Shown here in pieces: positions 16,098 to 23,542 of a stretch of 41,176 nucleotides of DNA. The DNA lies in contig CAZTBB010000012.1 in assembly GCA_964611755.1 (NCBI GenBank), forward strand, positions 1 to 41,176. Reading direction: 5' to 3'. Every line of letters begins with the position of its first letter. Within the stretch, counting starts at the first letter, position 1. The stretch comes from CAZTBB01 sp964611755. GTDB lineage: Bacteria; Pseudomonadota; Alphaproteobacteria; Micavibrionales; Micavibrionaceae. A program made the position numbers and the translations under genes. The notes beneath the pieces were generated by a model. It was not told the origin of the DNA. It saw only the letters and a list, made by a program, of their open reading frames with translations, and did no database searches.

Positions 16098-16279
16098 TGA
16101 TGAAAACTTTTCTAGGGCTGTTTCTTGGTTTCTCAATTGGCCTTTCTTGCGCGCTACTTAATATTCCCGTGCCTGCTCCGCCGATGCTAATTGGAGCCAT
16201 GCTGGTTTTAGCTATGACTAGTGGGTTTTTGATTAGTGATAAATATATATGTCCTTTGCGACAAAAAAAACATAACTAG
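16094..16279 (+). CDS. XapX-domain mini membrane protein (copy 1)
   Basis: I start this at ATG 16094, overlapping the MFS stop, with GAAGGAAA upstream, giving 61 aa. The sequence MMMKTFLGLFLGFSIG then NIPVPAPPMLIGAMLV is the DUF1427/XapX pattern: two hydrophobic helices joined by a PxPAPP turn. The role of the family is unknown; its members are tiny inner-membrane proteins often found next to hydrolase or transporter genes. A second copy follows 19 bases later. Confidence 0.85.
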   Translation: MMMKTFLGLFLGFSIGLSCALLNIPVPAPPMLIGAMLVLAMTSGFLISDKYICPLRQKKHN

Positions 16280-16298
16280 CTTTTTTTAAGGAAGAAGA

Positions 16299-16466
16299 AT
16301 GGATATTAATACGATCATAGGATTGGTTCTTGGTTTGTTTATAGGTTTTATCTGTCGTTATTTTGATCTTCCTCTGCCAGCTCCCCCTAAAATTATTGGT
16401 GCATTACTTGTGGTTGCTATGACTTTAGGATTCATGACGGGCCAATATTTAATGGCCAATATTTAA
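16299..16466 (+). CDS. XapX-domain mini membrane protein (copy 2), 55 aa
   Basis: A complete 55-codon gene, easy to miss because of its size: ATG at 16299, TAA at 16464-16466, with AAGGAAGAAG directly upstream. The product begins MDINTIIGLVLGLFIGF and contains DLPLPAPPKIIGALLVVA, aligning end to end with copy 1, so the pair is a tandem duplication. Two membrane helices joined by a proline-rich turn are predicted by eye. Its last four bases overlap the convergent patatin-like gene. Function unknown, as for copy 1; the two may form a heteromer. Confidence 0.85.
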   Translation: MDINTIIGLVLGLFIGFICRYFDLPLPAPPKIIGALLVVAMTLGFMTGQYLMANI

Positions 16467-17668
16467 TCAAGATAGTCCAGCCCAGGCGGTGATTTGAGCC
16501 ATTTCGGACCATCTTTGGCAAGGCCATATCCATAATCAAAAAGTGCGCTCATATAGGCTGGATCAAATTCCTCTTTTGATTCCATTTGAAACGCATCGGT
16601 AATGTAGAGCAAATTGTAATCAAGCTTATCGCGTTTACTGATGAGATAAAGTTTATGAAGGTCCCCTTGGCCATGATTTTTAATCAGAGTGCTGATTGAT
16701 CGGCCGGTAATATCAAAAAAGCGTGCCGATGTTTCCTGATATTCAGGGGCAATTTTCCCATTGCGGATAATATATAGGTGGCGATCGATGTTATAAGACA
16801 TGAATACCGGTACAACATCTGCAGGGAATTGCGCCGGATAAATAAAAACCTGTGAAGTGACAGCGCCATCAACATGCAATTCCTGATAGGATTTGCCATC
16901 AATGACAACATCAATGAGTATGGGTTCAAAGACACCGGGAATTGCAGATGAGGCGAGTAATATCTGGTGGAATAGATCAAGCGCGGCTTTATTGCCACTT
17001 GTGGCTAATGCACCAATATTCCAGATCACCCCGCGTTGAGCTTCAAGATTGGTGGTTCCTATAAATAGACGCCGACCTTTTAAGTGCTCTTCTCCTATTT
17101 TTTTGAATATATCTGCTGTTATCTCTTTTTTGATAACATCTTTTAGAGGTGAGGTATCAGAAATGGATGTTCCCCCCAAAAGCCCATAGAAAATATTGAA
17201 AATATCGCGCGTGAAAATGTCATCGGATGTGATGGTTGTAAAAATGCGTTTAATGTCATCGTCATAGTCCGAGCCTAAAAATGCAAAAGGGGCGAGAAGC
17301 GCGCCTGTTGAAATGCCGGACACAATTGCAAAATCAGGCCGCGATCCATGGGCTGACCAGCCGTTAATCAATCCTGCTGCATAGGCGCCATCATTGGCCC
17401 CTCCTGATAATGCAAGATAGTGCATCGCCGGAAGGTCATCACGATTTTGATGTGCTTTTTTATATTGGGCGGCACGTTCTTTGATTATTTCTGCCAAATT
17501 ATCGGGTGCGACATCAGACCAAAACCGTATGGATGAGTCATACCCTTTGAGGTAAGCATCTTCGTATTTATCACTTGGGGGTGAGTTATGATATTTCGTG
17601 ATCGAGCATCCTGCTAATATTATGCAGAAGACAAGAGCCAAGGCTGTGTTTGATAATCTTAATATCAT
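16463..17668 (-). CDS. Patatin-like phospholipase lipoprotein
   Basis: A 401-aa serine hydrolase with a Ser-Asp dyad: glycine-rich oxyanion loop LSGGANDGAYAAG (about 87-99), nucleophile elbow GISTG with Ser120, and the dyad Asp267 in HVDGAV. The N-terminus is a lipoprotein signal ending LAGC with Cys21 as the lipidated residue, so it should be anchored in the envelope and act on phospholipids or other acyl esters. Length is ordinary for bacterial patatins of this lipoprotein type. It is transcribed alone, divergent from the DUF6671-type gene, and its end overlaps the second XapX gene by four bases. Confidence 0.92.
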   Translation of the reverse strand: MILRLSNTALALVFCIILAGCSITKYHNSPPSDKYEDAYLKGYDSSIRFWSDVAPDNLAEIIKERAAQYKKAHQNRDDLPAMHYLALSGGANDGAYAAGLINGWSAHGSRPDFAIVSGISTGALLAPFAFLGSDYDDDIKRIFTTITSDDIFTRDIFNIFYGLLGGTSISDTSPLKDVIKKEITADIFKKIGEEHLKGRRLFIGTTNLEAQRGVIWNIGALATSGNKAALDLFHQILLASSAIPGVFEPILIDVVIDGKSYQELHVDGAVTSQVFIYPAQFPADVVPVFMSYNIDRHLYIIRNGKIAPEYQETSARFFDITGRSISTLIKNHGQGDLHKLYLISKRDKLDYNLLYITDAFQMESKEEFDPAYMSALFDYGYGLAKDGPKWLKSPPGLDYLD

Positions 17669-17781
17669 GTCCTCAAACTATCAGATTACCCCTGGCAGTG
17701 CCAGCGCGAAGCAATGCGCAGATGCTCTTTAAAAATAGGCATCTTTCATCTATATAATGTATCTAATATGTATGGTTATGA

Positions 17782-18630
17782 ATGATGTCGCCCTACCAAG
17801 ATAAAAAAATTTTATATGTGACAAAACACGCAAAATACAAACAGGCCGCCCGCTTGTTCAAAGCAGGGCTTGGTGCTGAGATTGTGCCATCCCGCGATAT
17901 TGATACAGATATTCTAGGCACGTTTAGCGGTGAAGTGGAGCGGTCAGGTAATGCTTTGGTGACTGCAGCAAGGAAATGTGCGTTAGGGCTGGAGCAGATG
18001 GGTATGAAAATTGGTATCGCGAGTGAAGGCAGTTTTGGCCCGCATCCCGTATTAGGTTTTGTGCCCGCCGGACGAGAGATACTTTATTTTATCGATCAGC
18101 ACAGAGATTTTGAAACACATGAATATGAATTGTTTGGCCAGACCAATTATGAAGGCGCAGCCATTGAAAGTCTTGATGATCTAGAGCGGTTTATGAAGCG
18201 AACACGCTTTCCATCGCATGCATGTATTCTTCGCCCGAATATTTGGAATGATAAATCACAGATTATAAAAGCAATACAGGATTATGATCAGGCTTGCTCC
18301 ACCTTTGATCATTTCAAAGCAATATCATCAGACAATAAGGTCTGGGCCGAGACCGATATGCGTGCGCATTTAAACCCGACACGCCGACGAACACTTATTA
18401 AGTTGTCCAAGAAACTGGTGCGAAGGTTGGCCAGGTTATGTCCGTCCTGTCAGATGCCGGGATGGGGAATAATTGATTATGAGGCAGGCTTGCCCTGTGA
18501 GTTGTGCACTTTGCCAACAGATAGTATCAAAGCGGATATATGGGGCTGTGTAAAATGTGATTATAAAGAGACAGATTTGCGCGCGGAAAAATCAGTGAGC
18601 TCCCGCTATTGCGGCATATGCAATCCATAA
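17782..18630 (+). CDS. DUF6671-type protein with C-terminal zinc-ribbon cysteines
   Basis: A 282-aa protein. The first ~210 residues contain SEGSFGPHPVLGFVPAGREILYFID, which I associate with the uncharacterised DUF6671 family. The C-terminus carries four cysteine pairs or knuckles (CPSC followed by PGWG, CELC, CVKC, CGIC), consistent with two treble-clef or ribbon-type zinc sites. Two tandem ATG codons (17782 and 17785) are possible starts; no strong Shine-Dalgarno. No signal peptide. It stands alone between the patatin-like gene and the pilus genes. Nucleic-acid or protein binding through the zinc ribbons is a guess. Confidence 0.75.
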   Translation: MMSPYQDKKILYVTKHAKYKQAARLFKAGLGAEIVPSRDIDTDILGTFSGEVERSGNALVTAARKCALGLEQMGMKIGIASEGSFGPHPVLGFVPAGREILYFIDQHRDFETHEYELFGQTNYEGAAIESLDDLERFMKRTRFPSHACILRPNIWNDKSQIIKAIQDYDQACSTFDHFKAISSDNKVWAETDMRAHLNPTRRRTLIKLSKKLVRRLARLCPSCQMPGWGIIDYEAGLPCELCTLPTDSIKADIWGCVKCDYKETDLRAEKSVSSRYCGICNP

Positions 18631-18762
18631 AAACTTATCGCTTAAAATTGAATAAAATGCATCTTTAACTTTGGGCAAATCATATCAAAAATCAGCAACT
18701 CCTTTACTATTATTATGTCAAAATATAGGTTAGGGTAACGAAATATAAGCTAGGTGGGTATC

Positions 18763-19314
18763 TTGCTGAGAACAAAAAAACTGTATTTAGGTGCTGCGGC
18801 ACTGTGCTTGGGATTTGCGTGCTTGGCGCATGCGGATGATGTGAAAATAGTGAGCGGTGGGGCTATGTCCAGTGAGATTCATCACAAAGCCCCTGCAATT
18901 CATTTAACACCGGATAAATCCGAATTGCTTCAACTTGATGTTGATGCTGCCAGTGTAATGGTGGGGAATCCCAACCATTTAAATGTTGTTGCAGAGAGTG
19001 CTAAGACGCTCGTGCTTATTCCAAAGGCGCCGGGGGCATCGCATTTCACGGTATTGGATCAAAAAGGCCACGTCATTTTGCAGCGCCATGTTATCGTGGC
19101 CAGCCCCAAGGAAAATTATTTGCGTATTCGCCGTACATGCAATGGTGGTGATGAAGCATGTCAAACCACCAGTATGTATTATTGTCCTGGCATGTGTTTT
19201 GAAATTGCTATGAGTAATCCGGGGCAGGAGACTCCCAAGAAAAATGAAGAACCTCGTCCATCCAGCAATGCAGGTTATGATTTAAAACCGCCACAAGCGG
19301 ATAGTGAAGAATAA
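18763..19314 (+). CDS. Stand-alone pilus-assembly N-terminal-domain protein (secretin N-domain-like)
   Basis: A secreted protein of 183 aa. I prefer TTG at 18763 because AGGTGG sits five to six bases upstream; a GTG at 18754 would overlap that site. A signal peptide ends near AHADD. Residues about 40-105 form the pilus-formation N-terminal domain (PF13629), the same fold as the first 100 residues of CpaC in this window (compare LVLIPKAPGASHFTVLDQKG here with the LYIVGLQIGDTNLVALDAEG segment there). The tail has five cysteines (RRTC, EAC, YYC, GMC region counts four visible plus one in the signal) and a Pro/Glu-rich end. It precedes a TadD-like gene and probably helps secretin assembly or stability. 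Confidence 0.8.
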   Translation: MLRTKKLYLGAAALCLGFACLAHADDVKIVSGGAMSSEIHHKAPAIHLTPDKSELLQLDVDAASVMVGNPNHLNVVAESAKTLVLIPKAPGASHFTVLDQKGHVILQRHVIVASPKENYLRIRRTCNGGDEACQTTSMYYCPGMCFEIAMSNPGQETPKKNEEPRPSSNAGYDLKPPQADSEE

Positions 19315-19330
19315 GAAGGAGTCTTATTTA

Positions 19331-20080
19331 ATGATAAAAACATCCCGTCATTTTTTATTGTGTTTTAGCGCTTTGGGTCTATTAACAGCATGCTCAGGCG
19401 GCGGCCAACATCATGCATTACATACAGATAAAAGCCGTGTATCTGCGGCTCTGGAGCGAGCATCTATTCAAGCATCCGGAGATGAAAATCTTACGTATTT
19501 ATCATCGGTTTACCAGCGTAATTCACGTGATGTGCAAACGGCCGCATCTTATGCCAAGGCTTTGCGTCAAAATAACTATTTAGATAAGGCGCTTGAGGTG
19601 TTAACGCCGTTTACCAAGCATAAGAAGCCATCATCCTTAATCATGAGTGAATATGCCGCTTTGCAAATATTAAACGGTAATTATGCTGCGGCTGAAAAAT
19701 ATGCAGCACTCTCTGTCGAGGGTGAGCCAGAAAATTATGAAGCTGTTCACTATCTTGCCATTGCCCAAGACCTTCAGGGCAAACATAGCAGTGCATATGA
19801 GCATTTTAATGTTGCTCTTGATAATTGGACTATGGGTAAGGCAACGCCGGTTCTCAATAATCTTGCGCTTAATTTAGCACTTCAGGGGCGTGTTGAGGAA
19901 GCCGTGGAAATGATTTCAAATGCTGCGGCAATAGATCCTCATCGTTTGGATGTAGAGAATAATTTTCGTGTGATTCATGGGCTTAAGAATGCCAAGCGTA
20001 ATCTTGCCTATTATGAGAAGCAGGAAAAACAGCATGCAGCAAATCAACTGCCACCTGTGCCGCCTCGTAAGCCAGCATAG
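19331..20080 (+). CDS. tadD: TadD-like TPR lipoprotein
   Basis: A 249-aa protein starting at ATG 19331 with AAGGAG ten bases upstream; an in-frame start at 19304 lies inside the preceding gene and is rejected. The lipoprotein signal ends LLTAC. Three or four tetratricopeptide-like helical repeats follow (YLDKALEVLTPF, NYAAAEKYAALSVEGEPENYEA, HSSAYEHFNVALDNW, RVEEAVEMISNAAAIDPHR). TadD/pilotin-like lipoproteins assist outer-membrane secretin assembly in Flp/Tad systems. It sits 16 bases after the N-domain gene and converges on tadC with 61 bases between, so it belongs to the pilus locus though it is on the other strand. Confidence 0.85.
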   Translation: MIKTSRHFLLCFSALGLLTACSGGGQHHALHTDKSRVSAALERASIQASGDENLTYLSSVYQRNSRDVQTAASYAKALRQNNYLDKALEVLTPFTKHKKPSSLIMSEYAALQILNGNYAAAEKYAALSVEGEPENYEAVHYLAIAQDLQGKHSSAYEHFNVALDNWTMGKATPVLNNLALNLALQGRVEEAVEMISNAAAIDPHRLDVENNFRVIHGLKNAKRNLAYYEKQEKQHAANQLPPVPPRKPA

Positions 20081-20141
20081 TCAAAAGAAATATCTTATCT
20101 TTATCTTGTCTTAGAATTTTTATAAGAGAAGCGTTTATGTA

Positions 20142-21092
20142 TTAACCGCCCACGCCCTGTGATGCGGCCTGAATGCCTGCTGGGCCTAATATGATTACGA
20201 ATAAGGCCGGCAAGAAGAATAAAATCATTGGCACTGTTAATTTTGGCGGCAGGGATGCTGCTTTTTGCTCTGCATTGGCCATGCGCATATCACGCATTTC
20301 ATCTGATAAAACGCGCATGGCTTGCGATACGGATGTCCCATATTGTTCAGCCTGTATAAGGGCCGAGGAGAAGCTTTTTGCGGAGCCGCCGCCGACGCGC
20401 CTGGAGAAGTCCTGTAGAGCTGCGGAGCGCTCACTCAGCATTGCCATTTCAGCACTTAAAATGCCAAGCTCCTCGGCAAGAATAGGGGAGTGCTCGGAGA
20501 TTTCATCGGCGACACGGTCAATTGTTTGCTCCAGGCCAATTCCGCCTTGAACGCAAACCAGCATAATATCCAGAGCATCAGGGAAAGATAGATTGATTTC
20601 TTGTTGACGTTTTTGGATCTGGTTTTCAATCAATAAATCCGGCAATTTAAATCCGGCCAGAACAGAGCCAAATAAAATCATCAATGTAACGCTTTCTGAT
20701 ATTTCTTTTGTACTGGCATTAATGAAAACCATTGCCAAGATACAGAAAAAGACAGGCAAAAGAAGTTTGCTGAGCATAAATTTCATTGGCGCCGAGAGAG
20801 ATCTTATGCCTGCTTGAAGCATTTTATCACGCGCGCGCTCTCCCATCTCTCCTGCGACTTGTTGCAGTTTATAAAAACTAGCAAGTGAGTCTTTAGCTGA
20901 TACTGTTTTTTGTGATTTCCGTGCAGATTTTTCGGCGTTAACCTGTATAAAAAGGTCACGTTTTTTTTGTTCAATCAAGTCACGATATCTCTCTTTGCGC
21001 TCTGTTTTATTAAGATAGGGATATGCAAATGCGACAAAGGATGCCGCAGCAATAAGAGCGCTAAAAACTGTAATAATTAGATCATTGTTCAT
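20142..21092 (-). CDS. tadC: Tad pilus inner-membrane platform protein TadC
   Basis: A 316-aa type II secretion F-domain protein. The N-terminal helix is followed by a cytosolic stretch, two central helices, the T2SSF domain with CVQGGIGLEQTIDRVADEI and SVSQAMRVLSDEMRDMRMANAE, and two C-terminal helices (VPMILFFLPALFVIILGPAG). TadB and TadC form the inner-membrane platform for Flp pilus assembly driven by CpaF. It is the last gene of the minus-strand pilus operon, 16 bases after tadB. Length is normal and no defect is seen, which matters because its partner tadB is interrupted. Confidence 0.94.
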   Translation of the reverse strand: MNNDLIITVFSALIAAASFVAFAYPYLNKTERKERYRDLIEQKKRDLFIQVNAEKSARKSQKTVSAKDSLASFYKLQQVAGEMGERARDKMLQAGIRSLSAPMKFMLSKLLLPVFFCILAMVFINASTKEISESVTLMILFGSVLAGFKLPDLLIENQIQKRQQEINLSFPDALDIMLVCVQGGIGLEQTIDRVADEISEHSPILAEELGILSAEMAMLSERSAALQDFSRRVGGGSAKSFSSALIQAEQYGTSVSQAMRVLSDEMRDMRMANAEQKAASLPPKLTVPMILFFLPALFVIILGPAGIQAASQGVGG

Positions 21093-21108
21093 ATTTTTTG
21101 GGACCCTT

Positions 21109-21816
21109 CTATACCTTAAAATTAATCATGATTTTCATCGTCATAATGCCGATGCACATCCAGACAACTGCGCCGATTAAAAGCACATTGCCAAATGAAT
21201 CTTCAAACAGAATGTTGATATATTCCCGGTTCGTGAAATACATGCCTGTGGCAACCAAAACAGGCAGGGCACCAATAATACCGGCAGAGGCGATGGCTTC
21301 GGATGATAGAGCTTTTACTTTTCTTTTTAGACGAAAACGCGCGCGTATCATACCGGATAAATTCATGAGAACATCAGAGAGGCTTGATCCCGTTTGTGCT
21401 TGAATAGCCAGGCTGGTGGCAAACATATTCATTTCGGTGAGCGGCATACGATGACAGGCTTCGCGTGCGGCTTCGTGTAAGGGGATGCCGATTTTTTGCT
21501 GGTCATACATGATGGCCATTTCTTCACCGGCTGGCCCGTTAAATTCTTTTGCGCTCATGGCGACGGCCTCACTGACGGGCATGCCTGCTTTGAGGAGGCG
21601 AACAACAGCTTCGAGTAAATCAGGAAAATCCTCTAAAAATTTGCTTTGCCGAGACGACGCCAGTTTTCCCAGAACTAGTTTTGGTACGCCAAATAATCCG
21701 GTTACAAAACCACAAATAACAAGGATGACAGGCTGTCCAATAAGATATAATAACCCGGCACATACAATGCCGGCTAAAAATGAAAACAACCAGTATTGCT
21801 TGATAGAGATATGCAA
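21109..21816 (-). CDS. tadB: TadB C-terminal fragment (T2SSF domain)
   Basis: A 235-codon frame that could restart at TTG 21816, 63 bases after the premature stop. It holds two helices at the N-terminus, the T2SSF domain (SKFLEDFPDLLEAVVRLLKAG, QAQTGSSLSDVLMNLSGMIR) and two C-terminal helices. No ATG is available until well inside the domain and the Shine-Dalgarno before the TTG is weak, so efficient independent translation is doubtful unless by reinitiation. If it is made, platform assembly with TadC could still work. Confidence 0.6.
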   Translation of the reverse strand: MHISIKQYWLFSFLAGIVCAGLLYLIGQPVILVICGFVTGLFGVPKLVLGKLASSRQSKFLEDFPDLLEAVVRLLKAGMPVSEAVAMSAKEFNGPAGEEMAIMYDQQKIGIPLHEAAREACHRMPLTEMNMFATSLAIQAQTGSSLSDVLMNLSGMIRARFRLKRKVKALSSEAIASAGIIGALPVLVATGMYFTNREYINILFEDSFGNVLLIGAVVWMCIGIMTMKIMINFKV

Positions 21817-21879
21817 GCCCGCCTGAGCAAGTTGATCCCCGATTGTTGTTTTTTTCTTTTCACCCTCTTGTTGGTGTTT

Positions 21880-22077
21880 TTATTTGCGAAGCTTGTCTGA
21901 TATTGCGAGGCGTCGATGGTTTTGATTGTTTTCGGCATTTGCAGGGCTATGTAGGTTGCCCTGCACCAGAGCGATTTTTTTCTGTCGCTCCATATTTTGA
22001 TGGACAGCATAGGCAATGGCCAAGCCTATAGCCATGGTCACTATTCCAGAAAATATCATAATACTGAGAAGGGACAT
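21880..22077 (-). CDS. tadB: TadB N-terminal fragment
   Basis: A 65-codon frame translated from the ATG that overlaps the cpaF stop. It encodes one membrane helix (MIFSGIVTMAIGLAIAYAV) and a basic linker, the standard TadB N-terminus, ending at the TAA discussed under the whole gene. Translational coupling to cpaF makes it likely that this fragment at least is made. Confidence 0.7.
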   Translation of the reverse strand: MSLLSIMIFSGIVTMAIGLAIAYAVHQNMERQKKIALVQGNLHSPANAENNQNHRRLAISDKLRK

Positions 22078-23537
22078 TATCCGAAAGCTCCTTCCATAGC
22101 CTCCAGTACCAATTCCTCAATACCGTATTGACGCGCACGATCATAAAATTTCGGACGCAGGCCTGTTGGTTTTTGTGTCGTTATTAATTTACCATTTTCG
22201 TCTTCACCCTCTATTTCAAGAACAACCAGATCCTGCATGGTGACAACATCACCTTCCATGCCAGTTATCTCGGTGACATGGGTCACTTTTCTGCTTCCAT
22301 CACGCAGGCGCTGGACTTGGATGATAACATTCACGGCTGATGCAATTTGTTCGCGCACCGCAGCAGAGGGCAGGTTAAGTCCGCCCATGGCAATCATATT
22401 TTCCATCCTTGAGACGGCCTCACGGGGATTGTTTGCGTGGACAGTGCCCATAGAACCATCATGACCTGTGTTCATGGCCTGTAATAAATCAAAAGCTTCG
22501 GGTCCCCGCACCTCACCCACAATGATGCGCTCCGGCCGCATACGCAGACAGTTTTTGACAAGGTCACGCATGGTGATTTCACCAACACCCTCGAGGTTGG
22601 GCGGTCGCGTTTCTAATCTGACAACATGTGGTTGCTGGAGTTGTAATTCACAGGCATCCTCACAGGTGACAATACGCTCGCCGGGTTCAATATAGCGGGT
22701 TAAACAGTTGAGCATAGTGGTTTTACCCGAGCCTGTTCCTCCGGAAACGAGGACATTCACCCGGCAGCGCCCAATGGCTTGGATTAGTTTAGCACAAGAT
22801 GGTGTAACAGATCCAAAATCCATAAGTTTTTCAAGTGTGAGTTTGTCTTTTTTAAATTTACGAATGGTCATGCACGCCCCGTCAACCGCAAGAGGAGGGA
22901 TGATTACATTTACGCGGCTTCCATCTTCCAGGCGTGCATCACATAAAGGTGACGATTCATCCACGCGCCGGCCTATCGCCCCGACAATACGCTGGCATAT
23001 TGTGGTGAGATGTTGATTATCACGGAATTGAATATTAGCTTCTTCAATACGCCCATTTACTTCTATATATGTCAGATCGGGGCCATTAATCATGATATCG
23101 GCAATATCATCACGATCCAGAAGCTCTTCTAATGGGCCAAAGCCAAGCATGTCATTGGCGTATTCTTTGGACAATGTTTGTAATTCGGATGTGCTGATAT
23201 CCAGCTTTCTAAACGCAGCAATTTCTTCAACAGCCGAGAGAATTTCTTTGCGCGCTTTTTCATTATCCATTGTCGCCAATTCTTTTAAATCGATGGCATC
23301 AAGAAGATCATCCCAGATGCGCTGTCGTACGGCCTCAATGCGCGGATTTAATTTTTTTTCTTTATCTTTGTGCTCGGGTGGTTCTTCGATTGTGATATCC
23401 TGCTTAGGCGGTGAAACATTCTTTTCTTTTTCCTCAGCGTATTCCTTTTTGTCTTCCTTCTCTTTTTTATTCTCAGAAGGAGTTGTAGGTTTTTCCGCAA
23501 CAAGTGTTGCATGGCCGACTTTCTTTTTTCCAAACAT
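22077..23537 (-). CDS. cpaF: Tad pilus assembly ATPase CpaF/TadA
   Basis: A 486-aa secretion ATPase (GspE superfamily) that powers Flp pilus assembly at the inner membrane. Residues 1-65 are a highly charged, disordered-looking Lys/Glu stretch; the N-terminal domain follows; Walker A is GGTGSGKT at 266-273, with the Asp box (GERIVTCEDACELQL), Walker B-like MRPERIIVGEVRG and the His box GHDGSMGTVHANNP. MRKF-type segment MTIRKFKKDKLTLEKL is typical of CpaF. It follows cpaE by five bases, and its stop overlaps the tadB start. All catalytic motifs look intact. Confidence 0.96.
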   Translation of the reverse strand: MFGKKKVGHATLVAEKPTTPSENKKEKEDKKEYAEEKEKNVSPPKQDITIEEPPEHKDKEKKLNPRIEAVRQRIWDDLLDAIDLKELATMDNEKARKEILSAVEEIAAFRKLDISTSELQTLSKEYANDMLGFGPLEELLDRDDIADIMINGPDLTYIEVNGRIEEANIQFRDNQHLTTICQRIVGAIGRRVDESSPLCDARLEDGSRVNVIIPPLAVDGACMTIRKFKKDKLTLEKLMDFGSVTPSCAKLIQAIGRCRVNVLVSGGTGSGKTTMLNCLTRYIEPGERIVTCEDACELQLQQPHVVRLETRPPNLEGVGEITMRDLVKNCLRMRPERIIVGEVRGPEAFDLLQAMNTGHDGSMGTVHANNPREAVSRMENMIAMGGLNLPSAAVREQIASAVNVIIQVQRLRDGSRKVTHVTEITGMEGDVVTMQDLVVLEIEGEDENGKLITTQKPTGLRPKFYDRARQYGIEELVLEAMEGAFG

Positions 23538-23542
23538 AGTTC

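Larger units (their letters stand above)
21109..22077 (-). pseudogene. tadB: tadB interrupted by one in-frame TAA
   Basis: Reading from ATG 22077 (which overlaps the cpaF stop as TAATG) gives an N-terminal helix and linker ending SDKLRK, then a TAA at 21882-21880, and then, in the same frame, KHQQEGEKKKTTIGDQ followed by LAQAGLHISIKQYW and the full T2SSF domain to the stop at 21109. LAQAGL-(x)-S-(x)-xQYW is the conserved TadB linker, so both halves belong to one gene of 322 codons, the normal TadB length. Because the frame is unchanged, an indel cannot explain it; a substitution (for example CAA, GAA or AAA to TAA) or a base-call error can. Readthrough or a functional split protein are alternatives. 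Confidence 0.85.

Noticed and set aside
21774..22016. Alternative reading frame across the tadB junction that would imply a frameshift
   Set aside because: The conserved TadB sequence before and after the stop is in the same frame, so a frameshift is not needed.
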